From: Aeromonas sanarellii
Lineage (GTDB): Bacteria > Pseudomonadota > Gammaproteobacteria > Enterobacterales > Aeromonadaceae
Reading direction: 5' to 3'
Length of the DNA: 51,261 nt
NCBI RefSeq assembly: GCF_000820085.1
Contig: NZ_CDBN01000033.1
Coordinates: forward strand, 1-51,261
Shown here piece by piece: positions 32,242 through 40,858 of this stretch. The position numbers and the translations under genes are program-made. The notes under the pieces are model-generated. The model saw only the letters and a program-made list of their open reading frames with translations, ran no database searches and was not told where the DNA came from. How positions within the stretch are numbered: the first letter of the stretch is position 1; each line of letters starts with the position of its first letter.

Positions 32242-32910
32242 ATGATTCGTTTTGACAAGGTCAGCAAGGTATACAGCGGTGGCCATCAGGCGCTGCAGAA
32301 GGTCAGTTTCCACCTGCGCAAGGGGGAGATGGCCTTCCTGACCGGCCATTCGGGGGCGGGCAAGAGCACCCTCCTGAAACTCATCAGCGTGATGGAGCGA
32401 CCGACCGATGGCCGCGTCTTCTTCCACGGCGATGACGTTAGCCATATCCAGCGCAGCCAGATCCCCTATGTGCGCCGCCAGATCGGGATGATCTTCCAGG
32501 ATCACCGGCTGCTGATGGACCGCACCGTGTTCGACAACGTGGCCCTGCCCCTGGTGATCGATGGCTACAGCCATGCCGACATCAACAAGCGGGTGGCGGC
32601 GGCGCTGGACAAGGTGGGCCTGCTCGGCAAGGAGCGCTACCAGCCGCGCATGCTCTCCGGCGGTGAGCAGCAGCGGGTCGGCATCGCCCGCGCCATCGTC
32701 AACAAGCCGCCCCTGCTGCTGGCGGATGAGCCGACCGGTAACCTGGATCCCCAGCTCTCCATGGACATCATGCGCCTGTTCGAGGAGTTCAACCGCTTCG
32801 GGGTCTCGGTGCTGATTGCCACCCATGATCTGGGGCTGATCGCCCGCATGCGCTATCGCACCCTGACCCTCAAGGCGGGGCGCATGTATTCGTCCGGGGA
32901 GGAACTCTGA
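32242..32910 (+). CDS. ftsE: Cell division ATP-binding protein FtsE
   Basis: A 222-residue ABC ATPase. Walker [14 protein letters not shown]-loop, signature [15 protein letters not shown], Walker [13 protein letters not shown] and the H-loop ATHD are all intact. With FtsX it forms a type VII ABC complex that activates periplasmic murein hydrolases through EnvC during septation. Length equals that of E. coli FtsE (222). Its stop codon overlaps by TGATG with a 32-codon ftsX relic, not with ftsX itself. Confidence 0.95.
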   Translation: MIRFDKVSKVYSGGHQALQKVSFHLRKGEMAFLTGHSGAGKSTLLKLISVMERPTDGRVFFHGDDVSHIQRSQIPYVRRQIGMIFQDHRLLMDRTVFDNVALPLVIDGYSHADINKRVAAALDKVGLLGKERYQPRMLSGGEQQRVGIARAIVNKPPLLLADEPTGNLDPQLSMDIMRLFEEFNRFGVSVLIATHDLGLIARMRYRTLTLKAGRMYSSGEEL

Positions 32911-33008
32911 TGGCCATCGTTCGTCATAAACAGCTGCCGCTGCGCCGTCTGATGATGGTCATGTGGATGGATCAGGTCGCGGATATTCGACACGGGGGAG
33001 AGTGCTGA
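32910..33008 (+). pseudogene. Relic of the ftsX 5' end, still an open 32-codon ORF joining ftsE and ftsX
   Basis: The ATG (32910) overlaps the ftsE stop (TGATG) and the ORF's own stop TGA (33006-33008) overlaps the ftsX ATG in the same way. The peptide begins [16 protein letters not shown]; ftsX begins [16 protein letters not shown] 98 bp later. In the first 48 bases there are five differences, four of them synonymous (GCC/GCT, ATC/ATT, CTG/TTG, CGC/CGT). Similarity fades after about 75 bp. The ftsX ribosome site GGGGGAG lies inside the relic. It may be translated as a coupling peptide. Confidence 0.85.
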
Positions 33009-33961
33009 TGGCTATTGTTCGTCATAAACAGCCGCCGTTGCGTCGTCTGATGATGTATGGCGTGGATCACGTGCGTCAGGCCTTTGCCAGCCTGGGGGAG
33101 CTGTGGCGCAACCCGCTTGCCTCCCTGATGACCCTGGCGGTGCTCGGTGTCAGTCTGGCGCTGCCCTCCTGCTTCCACGTGCTGCTGAAAAACGCCGAAG
33201 TGGTGGAAGGGAGCTGGCAGACCAGCTCCCAGATCTCCCTCTATCTGCGCAAGGATCTGCCGGAGCAGAGCATCCTCGACATGAAGCAGCGGATCCTGCT
33301 CTATCCCGAGGTGGAGTCCGTCACCTACATGAACCGGGACGAGGCGCTCAAGGAGTTTCGCGAGATCTCCGGCTTCGGCGATGCCCTGGATTATCTCGAC
33401 AGCAACCCGCTGCCGCCGGTGCTGAGCGTGATCCCGGATCCGCGCTGGCAGAATCCGGAAGGGGCCGCGGAGCTGCTCGCCAAGCTGGAGAACGAACCCG
33501 GCATCGAGCAGGGCAAGCTGGATCTGCAGTGGCTGACCCGGCTGCAGGGGATCATGAACCTGCTGCGCCACACCATCACCGGCATCGCCGTGCTGCTGCT
33601 CTCTGCCGTGCTGCTGATCGTCGGCAACACGCTCAGGCTGAATATTCTCAACCAGCGCTCCGAGATCGAAGTGCTCAAGCTGGTGGGGGCGACCGATGCC
33701 TTCATCCATCGTCCCTTCCTCTATACCGGCATCTGGTTCGGTGTCATCGGCGGCATGCTGGCCTGGTGGCTGACCGAGGTGATGGTGATCTGGAGCGAGG
33801 GGGTGGTGAAGGAGCTGGCGGGGCTCTACAACAGCAACTTCCGGCTGGTGGGGATGGGGGCGTTCGACGGCTTCAACCTCATACTGCTGGGGGCCTTGCT
33901 GGGGCTGATCGCCTCCTGGTTTTCGGTCCATCGCCACATTCGCGACATCGAACCTTCCTGA
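33008..33961 (+). CDS. ftsX: Cell division protein FtsX
   Basis: A 317-residue membrane protein with four helices: an N-terminal helix (about 40-60, PLASLMTLAVLGVSLALPSCFHVLL), a periplasmic domain (about 65-190; QISLYLRKDLPEQSILDMKQRI and YMNRDEALKEFREISGFGDALDYLDSNPLP) and three C-terminal helices (ILNQRSEIEVLKLVGATDAFIHRPFLYTG is the conserved coupling segment). It transmits FtsE ATP hydrolysis to periplasmic amidase activators. The ATG at 33008 has GGGGGAG upstream; 32963 is too far upstream. The 5' end is preceded by a partial duplicate of itself. Confidence 0.93.
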   Translation: MAIVRHKQPPLRRLMMYGVDHVRQAFASLGELWRNPLASLMTLAVLGVSLALPSCFHVLLKNAEVVEGSWQTSSQISLYLRKDLPEQSILDMKQRILLYPEVESVTYMNRDEALKEFREISGFGDALDYLDSNPLPPVLSVIPDPRWQNPEGAAELLAKLENEPGIEQGKLDLQWLTRLQGIMNLLRHTITGIAVLLLSAVLLIVGNTLRLNILNQRSEIEVLKLVGATDAFIHRPFLYTGIWFGVIGGMLAWWLTEVMVIWSEGVVKELAGLYNSNFRLVGMGAFDGFNLILLGALLGLIASWFSVHRHIRDIEPS

Positions 33962-34015
33962 TTGATTTACCAGCAACGCAAACCACTGGATTTTGCGAAC
34001 TGGATCAAGTAAAAG

Positions 34016-34045
34016 AGTGGCCCGTTTCTGGCACGGGCCACTTTC
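34016..34045 (+). terminator. Terminator after ftsX
   Basis: AGTGGCCCGT / ACGGGCCACT stem followed by TTTCTC. It separates ftsEX from rpoH, which has its own promoter. Confidence 0.8.
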
Positions 34046-34059
34046 TCAGAGTAATCTGA

Positions 34060-34262
34060 ATGGTATCCGTGCAGAGGATCATTATGTGGATCCTCTGAAC
34101 CTTTTGATTTATCAACGGTCTATTTACTGCAACAGAATGAATACGGGTATGGCCCCTATGCCTTGCTCGTCTGACTTGGCAAGCATGTGAAGGTTGCGAG
34201 CTCCGCAACAATGGACTTAGCATGCTACTTTTCAGGGGTCCTTCACTGTGACCCCTTTTTTT
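34060..34262 (+). ncRNA. Candidate structured RNA between ftsX and rpoH, unassigned
   Basis: A second strong terminator (AGGGGTC 34234-34240, GACCCCT 34250-34256, then eight T) follows the ftsX terminator with no gene between them. The interval holds a CAGAGGATC/GATCCTCTG hairpin (34072-34097) and a perfect GTTGCG-AGCTC-CGCAAC hairpin (near 34194-34210). The AT content is higher than the neighbouring genes. The start point is uncertain because no clean promoter was found. No known RNA family was recognised; a minor alternative is an attenuated leader. Confidence 0.4.
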
Positions 34263-34358
34263 TGACCGTTCATTTATGATTCATGCCGTCAGCCTAAGAT
34301 AGGCCGGGTTCATGCTGGGGTTATGTTTGATTCAGCCCGCAGAATGATACCTGGTCGG

Positions 34359-34386
34359 TAGACACGCCTTCTCAGGGTGTTAGACT
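34359..34386 (+). promoter_or_regulatory. Probable sigma-70 promoter of rpoH
   Basis: TAGACA (34359-34364), 16-bp spacer, TAGACT (34381-34386). Transcription would start near 34393, leaving a leader of only about 22 nt. Other rpoH promoters (for example for sigma-E) were looked for but not convincingly found. Confidence 0.5.
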
Positions 34387-34414
34387 GATTCGATTGAAAA
34401 GTAAGAGGTAGAAC

Positions 34415-35269
34415 ATGGGAACTTCATTGCAGCGCACTATGGCTCTGATTCCGCAAGGTAGTCTGGAAGGCTATATCCAGGCAGTCAACTCGATCCCTGT
34501 GCTGAGCGCAGAGGAAGAGCGCGAACTGGCGATGCGTTTGCAGCAGGATGGCGATCTCGAGGCTGCCCGTCAGCTGGTCATGTCGCATCTGCGTTTTGTC
34601 GTTCACGTGGCCAAGAGCTACTCCGGCTATGGCCTGCCTCAGGCCGATCTGGTGCAGGAAGGCAACATCGGCCTGATGAAAGCCGTCAAGCGCTTCGACC
34701 CGAGCGTCGGGGTGCGTCTGGTCTCCTTCGCCGTGCACTGGATCAAGGCCGAAATCCACGAATACGTGCTGCGCAACTGGCGCATGGTCAAGGTGGCCAC
34801 CACCAAGGCCCAGCGCAAGCTGTTCTTCAACCTGCGCAAGTCCAAGAAGCGTCTGGGCTGGCTGAATCACGAAGAGGTGCAGGCCGTGGCTGCCGACCTC
34901 GGGGTCTCTGCCGCCGACGTCACCGAGATGGAGGCGCGCATGAGCAACTACGATCAGGCCTTCGATCTGGTGGGTGACGACGAGGACGAGGGCAGCTTCG
35001 CCCCGGTGCACTACCTGGAAGACAAGTCTTCCGATCTGGCCGCCACCATAGAGAACGACAACTGGGACAACCACGCCACCCGTCGTCTGAGCGCGGCGCT
35101 CGCCACCCTGGATGAGCGCAGCCAGCACATCATCCGTGCCCGCTGGCTGGATGAGGAGAGCAAGACCACCTTGCAGGAGCTGGCCGACAACTATGGCGTT
35201 TCCGCCGAGCGCGTGCGTCAGCTTGAGAAAAACGCCCTCAAGAAGCTGAAAGACGCCATGGATGCCTGA
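34415..35269 (+). CDS. rpoH: RNA polymerase sigma-32 factor RpoH
   Basis: A 284-residue heat-shock sigma factor. Region 2 is [84 protein letters not shown], including the RpoH box QRKLFFNLR. Region 4 ends with [30 protein letters not shown]. It directs RNA polymerase to chaperone and protease genes. AGAGGT lies 7 bp before the ATG. The leader appears short, so the E. coli-type mRNA thermosensor may lie mostly within the coding region. Position after ftsYEX is conserved. Confidence 0.95.
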   Translation: MGTSLQRTMALIPQGSLEGYIQAVNSIPVLSAEEERELAMRLQQDGDLEAARQLVMSHLRFVVHVAKSYSGYGLPQADLVQEGNIGLMKAVKRFDPSVGVRLVSFAVHWIKAEIHEYVLRNWRMVKVATTKAQRKLFFNLRKSKKRLGWLNHEEVQAVAADLGVSAADVTEMEARMSNYDQAFDLVGDDEDEGSFAPVHYLEDKSSDLAATIENDNWDNHATRRLSAALATLDERSQHIIRARWLDEESKTTLQELADNYGVSAERVRQLEKNALKKLKDAMDA

Positions 35270-35284
35270 GGGCCTCCAACACGA

Positions 35285-35310
35285 GACAGGGCCTGATGGC
35301 CCTGTTTTTG
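35285..35310 (+). terminator. Terminator after rpoH
   Basis: ACAGGGCC-TGAT-GGCCCTGT followed by TTTTG. Confidence 0.85.
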
Positions 35311-35394
35311 TTTCACGGGGATCTGGTCGGCCTTGCCTTGGTTACCCTTGTGTATGTTATGTTGCCGCCACTGCCACAGTTAGGGAGAGCAGAA

Positions 35395-36054
35395 GTGAAA
35401 CTGTTGAACGACCTGTTTACCAACAACCGCGAGTGGGCGGAACGGATCAAGGCCGAGGATCCCAATTTCTTCGCTACCCTGTCCGCCCAGCAGGCCCCGG
35501 AGTACCTCTGGATCGGCTGCTCCGATAGCCGGGTACCCGCCAACCAGCTGATGGGACTGCTGCCGGGGGATGTCTTCGTCCACCGCAACGTCGCCAACCT
35601 GGTGGTACACACCGATTTCAACTGCCTCTCCGTGCTGCAATACGCGGTGGAGGTGCTCAAGGTGAAACACATCATCGTCTGCGGCCACTACGGCTGCGGC
35701 GGCGTCAAGGCGGCGATGCAGAACCAGGAGCTGGGCCTCATCGACAACTGGCTGCGCAACATCAAGGACGTCTACTTCAAGTACGGCGAAGAGCTCGAGG
35801 CCATTGAGGATGAGCACGAGCGCTTCGACTACCTGTGCGAGCTGAACGTGGCCGAGCAGGTGGCGAACGTCTGCCACACCACCATCATCCAGAATGCCTG
35901 GCGCAAGGGTCAGGAGCTGGCGGTGCACGGCTGGATCTATGGCATCAAGGACGGTCTGCTGCACGATCTCGATCTCTGCATCAGCGGCCCTGACCAGATC
36001 CCGGACGTCTATCGCGCCTGGCCGGACATGCGTCCGCCCCACCGCCGTCGCTGA
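35395..36054 (+). CDS. can: Beta-class carbonic anhydrase
   Basis: A 219-residue enzyme with the zinc ligands in IGCSDSR (Cys and the Asp-Arg pair) and GHYGCGG (His and Cys). The length matches E. coli Can (220). It interconverts CO2 and bicarbonate and is usually needed for growth in air. The start is a GTG with GGAGAG 5 bp upstream, aligning with the family N-terminus (MKLLNDLFTNNREWAERI). It ends 11 bp before the GTG of hutC in the same direction, so read-through transcription into hutC is likely. Confidence 0.92.
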   Translation: MKLLNDLFTNNREWAERIKAEDPNFFATLSAQQAPEYLWIGCSDSRVPANQLMGLLPGDVFVHRNVANLVVHTDFNCLSVLQYAVEVLKVKHIIVCGHYGCGGVKAAMQNQELGLIDNWLRNIKDVYFKYGEELEAIEDEHERFDYLCELNVAEQVANVCHTTIIQNAWRKGQELAVHGWIYGIKDGLLHDLDLCISGPDQIPDVYRAWPDMRPPHRRR

Positions 36055-36065
36055 GGCGCCGCCTG

Positions 36066-36770
36066 GTGGCCCCCGCCCTCTACCTTCAGATCAAGCAGCA
36101 CATCCTGGACGGGATCCGCGAACGCCACTACCAGGCGGGGGACAGGATCCCGACCGAGGCCGCCCTGTGCGCGCAGTTCGCCGTGAGCCGGATGACGGTG
36201 AACAAGGCGCTGCGTGAGCTGGTGGCCGAGGGCTGGCTGGTGCGCAGCGCCGGCGCCGGCAGCTTCGTGGCGGACAGGCGTACCGAGTCGCCGCTCCTGG
36301 CCATTCGCAACATCGCCGACGAGATCGCCGAGCGGGGCAGCCAGTACAGCGCTCGCGTGATCCGCCTGCAACGCCAGGCCGCCGACGAGAAGGTGGCGGT
36401 GCGTCTGGGCCTGCGGGTGGGTGCACCCACCTTTCACAGCCTCATCGTCCACCAGGCCGACGGGGAGCCGCTGCAGCTGGAGGAGCGCTTCGTCGATGCC
36501 GAGCGCCTGCCGGAATACGGCGAGCAGGATTTCACGAGGCAGACGCCGAACAGCTATCTGATGGAGGTCTGCCCCCTCTCCGAGATGGAGCACGTGGTGG
36601 AGGCGGTGCTGCCGAGTGCCGGCGAGGCCGGGTTGCTGCAGGTGCGGGTCGATACCCCCTGCCTGCTGCTGCACCGGCGCACCTGGTCGGACGGCTACCT
36701 GGTCTCCTATGCCCGCCTGCTCTCGCCGGGCTCCCGCTACAAGTTGAGCTCCAAGACCCGATTGGCCTGA
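36066..36770 (+). CDS. hutC: Histidine utilization repressor HutC (GntR family)
   Basis: A 234-residue GntR/HutC regulator. The winged helix-turn-helix is YLQIKQHILDGIRERHYQAGDRIPTEAALCAQFAVSRMTVNKALRELVAEGWLVR, and the UTRA effector domain (about 85-225) contains FHSLIVHQADGEPLQLEERFV. HutC represses hut genes and is released by urocanate. It starts with GTG, with GAGG 9 bp upstream. Two TGTATATACA operators lie just behind it, one immediately after the stop and one in the hutI leader. Confidence 0.92.
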   Translation: MAPALYLQIKQHILDGIRERHYQAGDRIPTEAALCAQFAVSRMTVNKALRELVAEGWLVRSAGAGSFVADRRTESPLLAIRNIADEIAERGSQYSARVIRLQRQAADEKVAVRLGLRVGAPTFHSLIVHQADGEPLQLEERFVDAERLPEYGEQDFTRQTPNSYLMEVCPLSEMEHVVEAVLPSAGEAGLLQVRVDTPCLLLHRRTWSDGYLVSYARLLSPGSRYKLSSKTRLA

Positions 36771-36782
36771 TTGTATATACAT
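36771..36782. promoter_or_regulatory. HutC operator 1
   Basis: TGTATATACA (36772-36781) immediately after the hutC stop codon matches the CTGTATATACAG consensus of HutC sites. Confidence 0.75.
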
Positions 36783-36793
36783 AATAGGCATTT

Positions 36794-36821
36794 GAAAGCC
36801 CACCTTCTGGTGGGCTTTTTT
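36794..36821 (+). terminator. Terminator after hutC
   Basis: AAAGCCCACC-TTCT-GGTGGGCTTTTTTG, a strong stem with T-tract, separating hutC from hutIGUH. Confidence 0.9.
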
Positions 36822-36902
36822 GTGCCTAAACTCTAATAAAGCCGCTGTTATCAAGATGTGAACTGGATCCTTTCTTTCTCTCCAGAGATCGGCTATAAAA
36901 TA

Positions 36903-36914
36903 TTGTATATACAT
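36903..36914. promoter_or_regulatory. HutC operator 2, in the hutI promoter/leader
   Basis: TGTATATACA (36904-36913) lies 13 bp before the hutI start and next to the -10-like TATAAA (36895-36900). Binding here would block hutIGUH transcription. Confidence 0.8.
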
Positions 36915-36926
36915 TTAGAGGTCGGT

Positions 36927-38162
36927 ATGAACAAGGAACTGTTGAACTGCGAGCGGGTCTGGCTCAACGTGACGCCCGCCACCCTGCGCCCCGATCTGGC
37001 GGACTACGGCCTGCTGGAGCCTCACGCCCTCGGCGTTCACGACGGCAGGATCCACGCCCTGGTCCCCATGCAGGATCTCAAGGGGCCCCATCCCGCCCAC
37101 TGGCGCGACATGAAGGGCAGGCTGGTGACCCCAGGCCTCATCGACTGCCACACCCACCTCGTCTTCGCCGGCAGCCGGGCCGAGGAGTTCGAGCTGCGCC
37201 AGAAAGGGGTGCCCTATGCGGAGATCGCCCGCAGGGGGGGGGGCATCCTCTCCACCGTGCGCGCCACCCGCGCGGCCAGCGAGGATCAGCTCTATGAGCT
37301 GGCGCTGCCGAGGATCTGGTCCCTGATCCGGGAAGGGGTCACCACGGTGGAGATCAAGTCCGGCTATGGCCTCACCCTGGCGGACGAGCTCAAGATGCTG
37401 CGAGTCGCCCGCCGGCTGGGGGAGGCGCTGCCGATCCGGGTCAAGACCACCCTGCTGGCGGCCCATGCTGTGCCACCGGAGTATCGGGACGATCCCGACT
37501 CCTGGGTCGAGACCATCTGCCAGGAGATCATCCCGGCCGCCGCCGAGGCGGGTCTGGCGGATGCGGTGGACGTCTTCTGCGAACACATCGGCTTTTCCCT
37601 CGCCCAGACCGAGCAGGTCTATCTGGCGGCGGATCAGTACAACCTCGCGGTGAAGGGGCACATGGATCAGCTCTCCAATCTGGGGGGCAGCACGCTCGCC
37701 GCCAATTTCGGCGCCCTCTCGGTGGATCACCTGGAGTATCTGGATCAGGAGGGAATACAGGCGCTGGCCCACCGCGGCGTGGTCGCCACCCTGCTGCCCA
37801 CCGCCTTCTATTTCCTGAAGGAGACCAAGCTGCCACCTGTCGAAGCCCTGCGCCGCGCCGGGGTGCCCATGGCGGTCTCCTCCGACATCAACCCGGGTAC
37901 GGCCCCCATCGTCTCCCTGCGCATGGCCATGAACATGGCCTGCACCCTGTTCGGCCTGACCCCGGTGGAGGCCATGACCGGGGTGACCCGCCATGCCGCC
38001 AAAGCGCTCGGCGAGCAGGAACATCTGGGGCAGTTGAGAGTGGGCATGCAGGCGGATTTCCTTATCTGGAGCTGCGCGCACCCCTCCGAAATCAGCTACC
38101 TGGTCGGCGTCGATCAGCTGGTCAGCCGGGTATTCAACGGCGAGGAGACGCACCATGGATAA
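36927..38162 (+). CDS. hutI: Imidazolonepropionase HutI
   Basis: A 411-residue amidohydrolase. The metal-binding HxH is in LIDCHTHLVFAG, and further ligands and catalytic residues lie in KGHMDQLSN and SSDINPGTAP. It opens 4-imidazolone-5-propanoate to N-formimidoyl-L-glutamate, the third step of histidine breakdown. The ATG at 36927 has GAGG 7 bp upstream. Its 3' end overlaps hutG by 8 bp. Confidence 0.95.
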   Translation: MNKELLNCERVWLNVTPATLRPDLADYGLLEPHALGVHDGRIHALVPMQDLKGPHPAHWRDMKGRLVTPGLIDCHTHLVFAGSRAEEFELRQKGVPYAEIARRGGGILSTVRATRAASEDQLYELALPRIWSLIREGVTTVEIKSGYGLTLADELKMLRVARRLGEALPIRVKTTLLAAHAVPPEYRDDPDSWVETICQEIIPAAAEAGLADAVDVFCEHIGFSLAQTEQVYLAADQYNLAVKGHMDQLSNLGGSTLAANFGALSVDHLEYLDQEGIQALAHRGVVATLLPTAFYFLKETKLPPVEALRRAGVPMAVSSDINPGTAPIVSLRMAMNMACTLFGLTPVEAMTGVTRHAAKALGEQEHLGQLRVGMQADFLIWSCAHPSEISYLVGVDQLVSRVFNGEETHHG

Positions 38163-39111
38163 GTTCAACCCGGTCGACATGTCGGTCTGGCAGGGGCGCC
38201 AGGATCCGGAAGATGGTGATCTGGCCCTGCGCTGGCACGACAAAGTGCTGCCTTGGCAAGAGGCGCAGTCCTGGCAAGCCGACAGCGAGCCTAGCGTGGT
38301 GCTGCTCGGCTTCGCCTGTGACGAGGGGGTTCGCCGCAACAAGGGCCGGGTGGGCGCCGCCGGTGCACCCCAGGCCATCCGCAAGCTGCTGGCCAACACC
38401 GCCTGGCACCTGGGCCGACCCGTCCATGACGGCGGCGACGTGCACTGCGACGACGGGGATCTCGATGCCGCCCACGACCGGTTGGCCGAGCGGGTCGCCC
38501 GTGCGCTGGACCAGGGGCACTTCCCCCTGGTGCTGGGGGGCGGTCACGAGGTGGCCTTCGGCAGCTGGAGCGGCCTCAACCGTCATCTGGCTGGCAAGGG
38601 CAAGGTCGGCATCATCAATTTCGACGCCCACTTCGACCTGCGCATGAAACAGGAGCAGGCGAGCTCGGGCACCCCCTTCTTCCAGATTGCCGAGCAGTGC
38701 GCAGCCCAGGGCACCCCTTTTAACTATGCTTGCCTCGGGGTGGCCGAGACCGCCAACACCGCGGCGCTCTTTGCCCGCGCCGAGGCGCTGGGGGTCTGGC
38801 ACGTGCTGGACGAGGCGATGACGCCGGCCGAGCTGCCGGTGCTGCTGGCGGGACTGGATGCCTTTATCGCCCGCTGCGATCACCTCTATCTGACCATCGA
38901 TCTCGATGTCTTGCCCGGCGCCGTGATGCCGGGAGTGAGCGCCCCCGCCGCCCGCGGCGTGGAGCTGGCCGTCATCGAACCCCTGATCGCCCATATCCGG
39001 GCCAGCGGCAAGCTCAGGCTCGCCGATCTGGCCGAGTACAACCCGAACCTGGATCAGGACAACCGCAGCGCCCGCGTGGCCGCGCGCCTGGTCCACCAGT
39101 TGACCAAGTAG
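38155..39111 (+). CDS. hutG: Formimidoylglutamase HutG
   Basis: A 318-residue ureohydrolase/arginase-fold enzyme. The Mn ligands are in GGGHEVAFGS, INFDAHFDLR and TIDLDVLPG. It splits formimidoylglutamate into glutamate and formamide, so this organism uses the one-step route, not the HutF deiminase. The 8-bp overlap with hutI implies coupled translation. Confidence 0.94.
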   Translation: MDKFNPVDMSVWQGRQDPEDGDLALRWHDKVLPWQEAQSWQADSEPSVVLLGFACDEGVRRNKGRVGAAGAPQAIRKLLANTAWHLGRPVHDGGDVHCDDGDLDAAHDRLAERVARALDQGHFPLVLGGGHEVAFGSWSGLNRHLAGKGKVGIINFDAHFDLRMKQEQASSGTPFFQIAEQCAAQGTPFNYACLGVAETANTAALFARAEALGVWHVLDEAMTPAELPVLLAGLDAFIARCDHLYLTIDLDVLPGAVMPGVSAPAARGVELAVIEPLIAHIRASGKLRLADLAEYNPNLDQDNRSARVAARLVHQLTK

Positions 39112-39153
39112 CGGCGCACCGCGCCTGACCGTATCGCTAAACAAGGAGTGTCT

Positions 39154-40857
39154 ATGTCTGTACAACACCAGGATCCCCGCCACGATCCGAGCCGCGTGAT
39201 CCGCGCCTCCCGCGGCACCCAGCTGACCGCCAAGAGCTGGCTCACCGAGGCGCCCCTGCGGATGCTGATGAACAACCTGGATCCGGAAGTGGCGGAGCAT
39301 CCCCAGTCCCTGGTGGTCTATGGCGGCATCGGCCGCGCCGCCCGCAACTGGGCCTGCTACGACAAGATCGTCGAGGTGCTGACCCGGCTCGAGGACGACC
39401 AGACCCTGCTGGTGCAATCCGGCAAGCCGGTCGGCGTGTTCCAGACCCACAAGGACGCGCCTCGGGTGCTGATCGCCAACTCCAACCTGGTGCCGCACTG
39501 GGCCAACTGGGAGCACTTCAACGAGCTCGACAAGAAGGGATTGATGATGTACGGCCAGATGACCGCCGGCTCCTGGATCTACATAGGTACTCAGGGGATA
39601 GTGCAGGGCACCTACGAGACCTTCTTCGCGGTGGCGAACCAGCATTTCGACGGCAAGCCTGCGGGCCGCTGGATCCTGACCGGGGGCCTGGGTGGCATGG
39701 GTGGCGCCCAGCCGCTGGCCGCCACCATGGCCGGTTTCTCCATGATCGCCGTGGAGTGCGACGAGACCCGCATCGACTTCCGTCTCAAGACCCGCTACGT
39801 CGACAAGAAGGCCTACAGCCTGGATGAGGCGCTGGCCATGGTCGAAGAGGCCAGGCAGAGCGGCACCGCCGTCTCCGTCGGCCTGCTCGGCAACGCCGCC
39901 GACGTCTTCGCCGAGCTGGTGGCGCGTGGCATCACGCCGGACGTGGTGACCGACCAGACCTCAGCCCATGACCCGGTGCACGGCTACCTGCCCCAGGGCT
40001 GGAGCCTGGCCCAGTGGCGCGAGCTGCAAAAGAGCGCGCCGCAAGAGGTCAACGTGGCGGCTCGCCGCTCCATGGCCCGCCAGGTGGAGGCCATGCTGAC
40101 CCTGCAATCCCGCGGTGCCGCCACGCTCGATTATGGGAATAACATCCGTCAGATGGCGCTGGAAGAGGGGGTGAAAAACGCCTTCGACTTCCCCGGCTTC
40201 GTCCCGGCCTACATTCGCCCGCTGTTCTGCGAGGGGATCGGCCCGTTCCGCTGGGTAGCGCTCTCCGGCGACCCGGAAGACATCTACAAGACCGACCAGA
40301 AGGTAAAAGAGCTGATCCCGGACGATCCCCACCTGCACAACTGGCTCGACATGGCCCGCGAGCGCATCGCCTTCCAGGGCCTGCCGGCGCGGATCTGCTG
40401 GGTCGGTGTCAAGGATCGGGTGCGCCTGGGCCTGGCCTTCAACGAGATGGTGAAGAATGGCGAGCTGAAAGCCCCCGTCGTCATCGGCCGCGACCACCTG
40501 GACTCCGGCTCGGTGGCGAGCCCGAACCGCGAGACCGAATCCATGATGGATGGCTCCGACGCCGTTTCCGACTGGCCGCTGCTCAACGCCCTGCTCAACA
40601 CCGCCGGCGGCGCAACCTGGGTCTCCCTGCACCACGGCGGCGGGGTCGGCATGGGCTTCTCCCAGCACTCCGGCGTGGTGATCGTCTGTGACGGCACCAA
40701 CGACGCCGCCAAGCGGGTCGGCCGCGTGCTGCGCAACGATCCAGGTACCGGGGTGATGCGTCACGCCGATGCCGGTTATGAAATTGCCATCAACTGTGCC
40801 GTTGATGCGAAACTGGATCTGCCGATGCTGGATACAGCTGGCAAGGGAGCGAAATAA
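39154..40857 (+). CDS. hutU: Urocanate hydratase HutU
   Basis: A 567-residue urocanase, near the usual 555-560 length. [43 protein letters not shown] and [16 protein letters not shown] are the NAD+-binding and family signatures. It converts urocanate to imidazolonepropionate using tightly bound NAD+. The ATG at 39154 is chosen, with AAGGAG 5 bp upstream; a GTG two codons earlier overlaps that site. Confidence 0.95.
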   Translation: MSVQHQDPRHDPSRVIRASRGTQLTAKSWLTEAPLRMLMNNLDPEVAEHPQSLVVYGGIGRAARNWACYDKIVEVLTRLEDDQTLLVQSGKPVGVFQTHKDAPRVLIANSNLVPHWANWEHFNELDKKGLMMYGQMTAGSWIYIGTQGIVQGTYETFFAVANQHFDGKPAGRWILTGGLGGMGGAQPLAATMAGFSMIAVECDETRIDFRLKTRYVDKKAYSLDEALAMVEEARQSGTAVSVGLLGNAADVFAELVARGITPDVVTDQTSAHDPVHGYLPQGWSLAQWRELQKSAPQEVNVAARRSMARQVEAMLTLQSRGAATLDYGNNIRQMALEEGVKNAFDFPGFVPAYIRPLFCEGIGPFRWVALSGDPEDIYKTDQKVKELIPDDPHLHNWLDMARERIAFQGLPARICWVGVKDRVRLGLAFNEMVKNGELKAPVVIGRDHLDSGSVASPNRETESMMDGSDAVSDWPLLNALLNTAGGATWVSLHHGGGVGMGFSQHSGVVIVCDGTNDAAKRVGRVLRNDPGTGVMRHADAGYEIAINCAVDAKLDLPMLDTAGKGAK

Positions 40858-40858
40858 G

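Noticed and set aside
34060..34210. Possible tRNA between ftsX and rpoH
   Set aside because: No acceptor/T-arm pattern (GTTCRANNC) or CCA-compatible 3' end; the hairpins do not form a cloverleaf.
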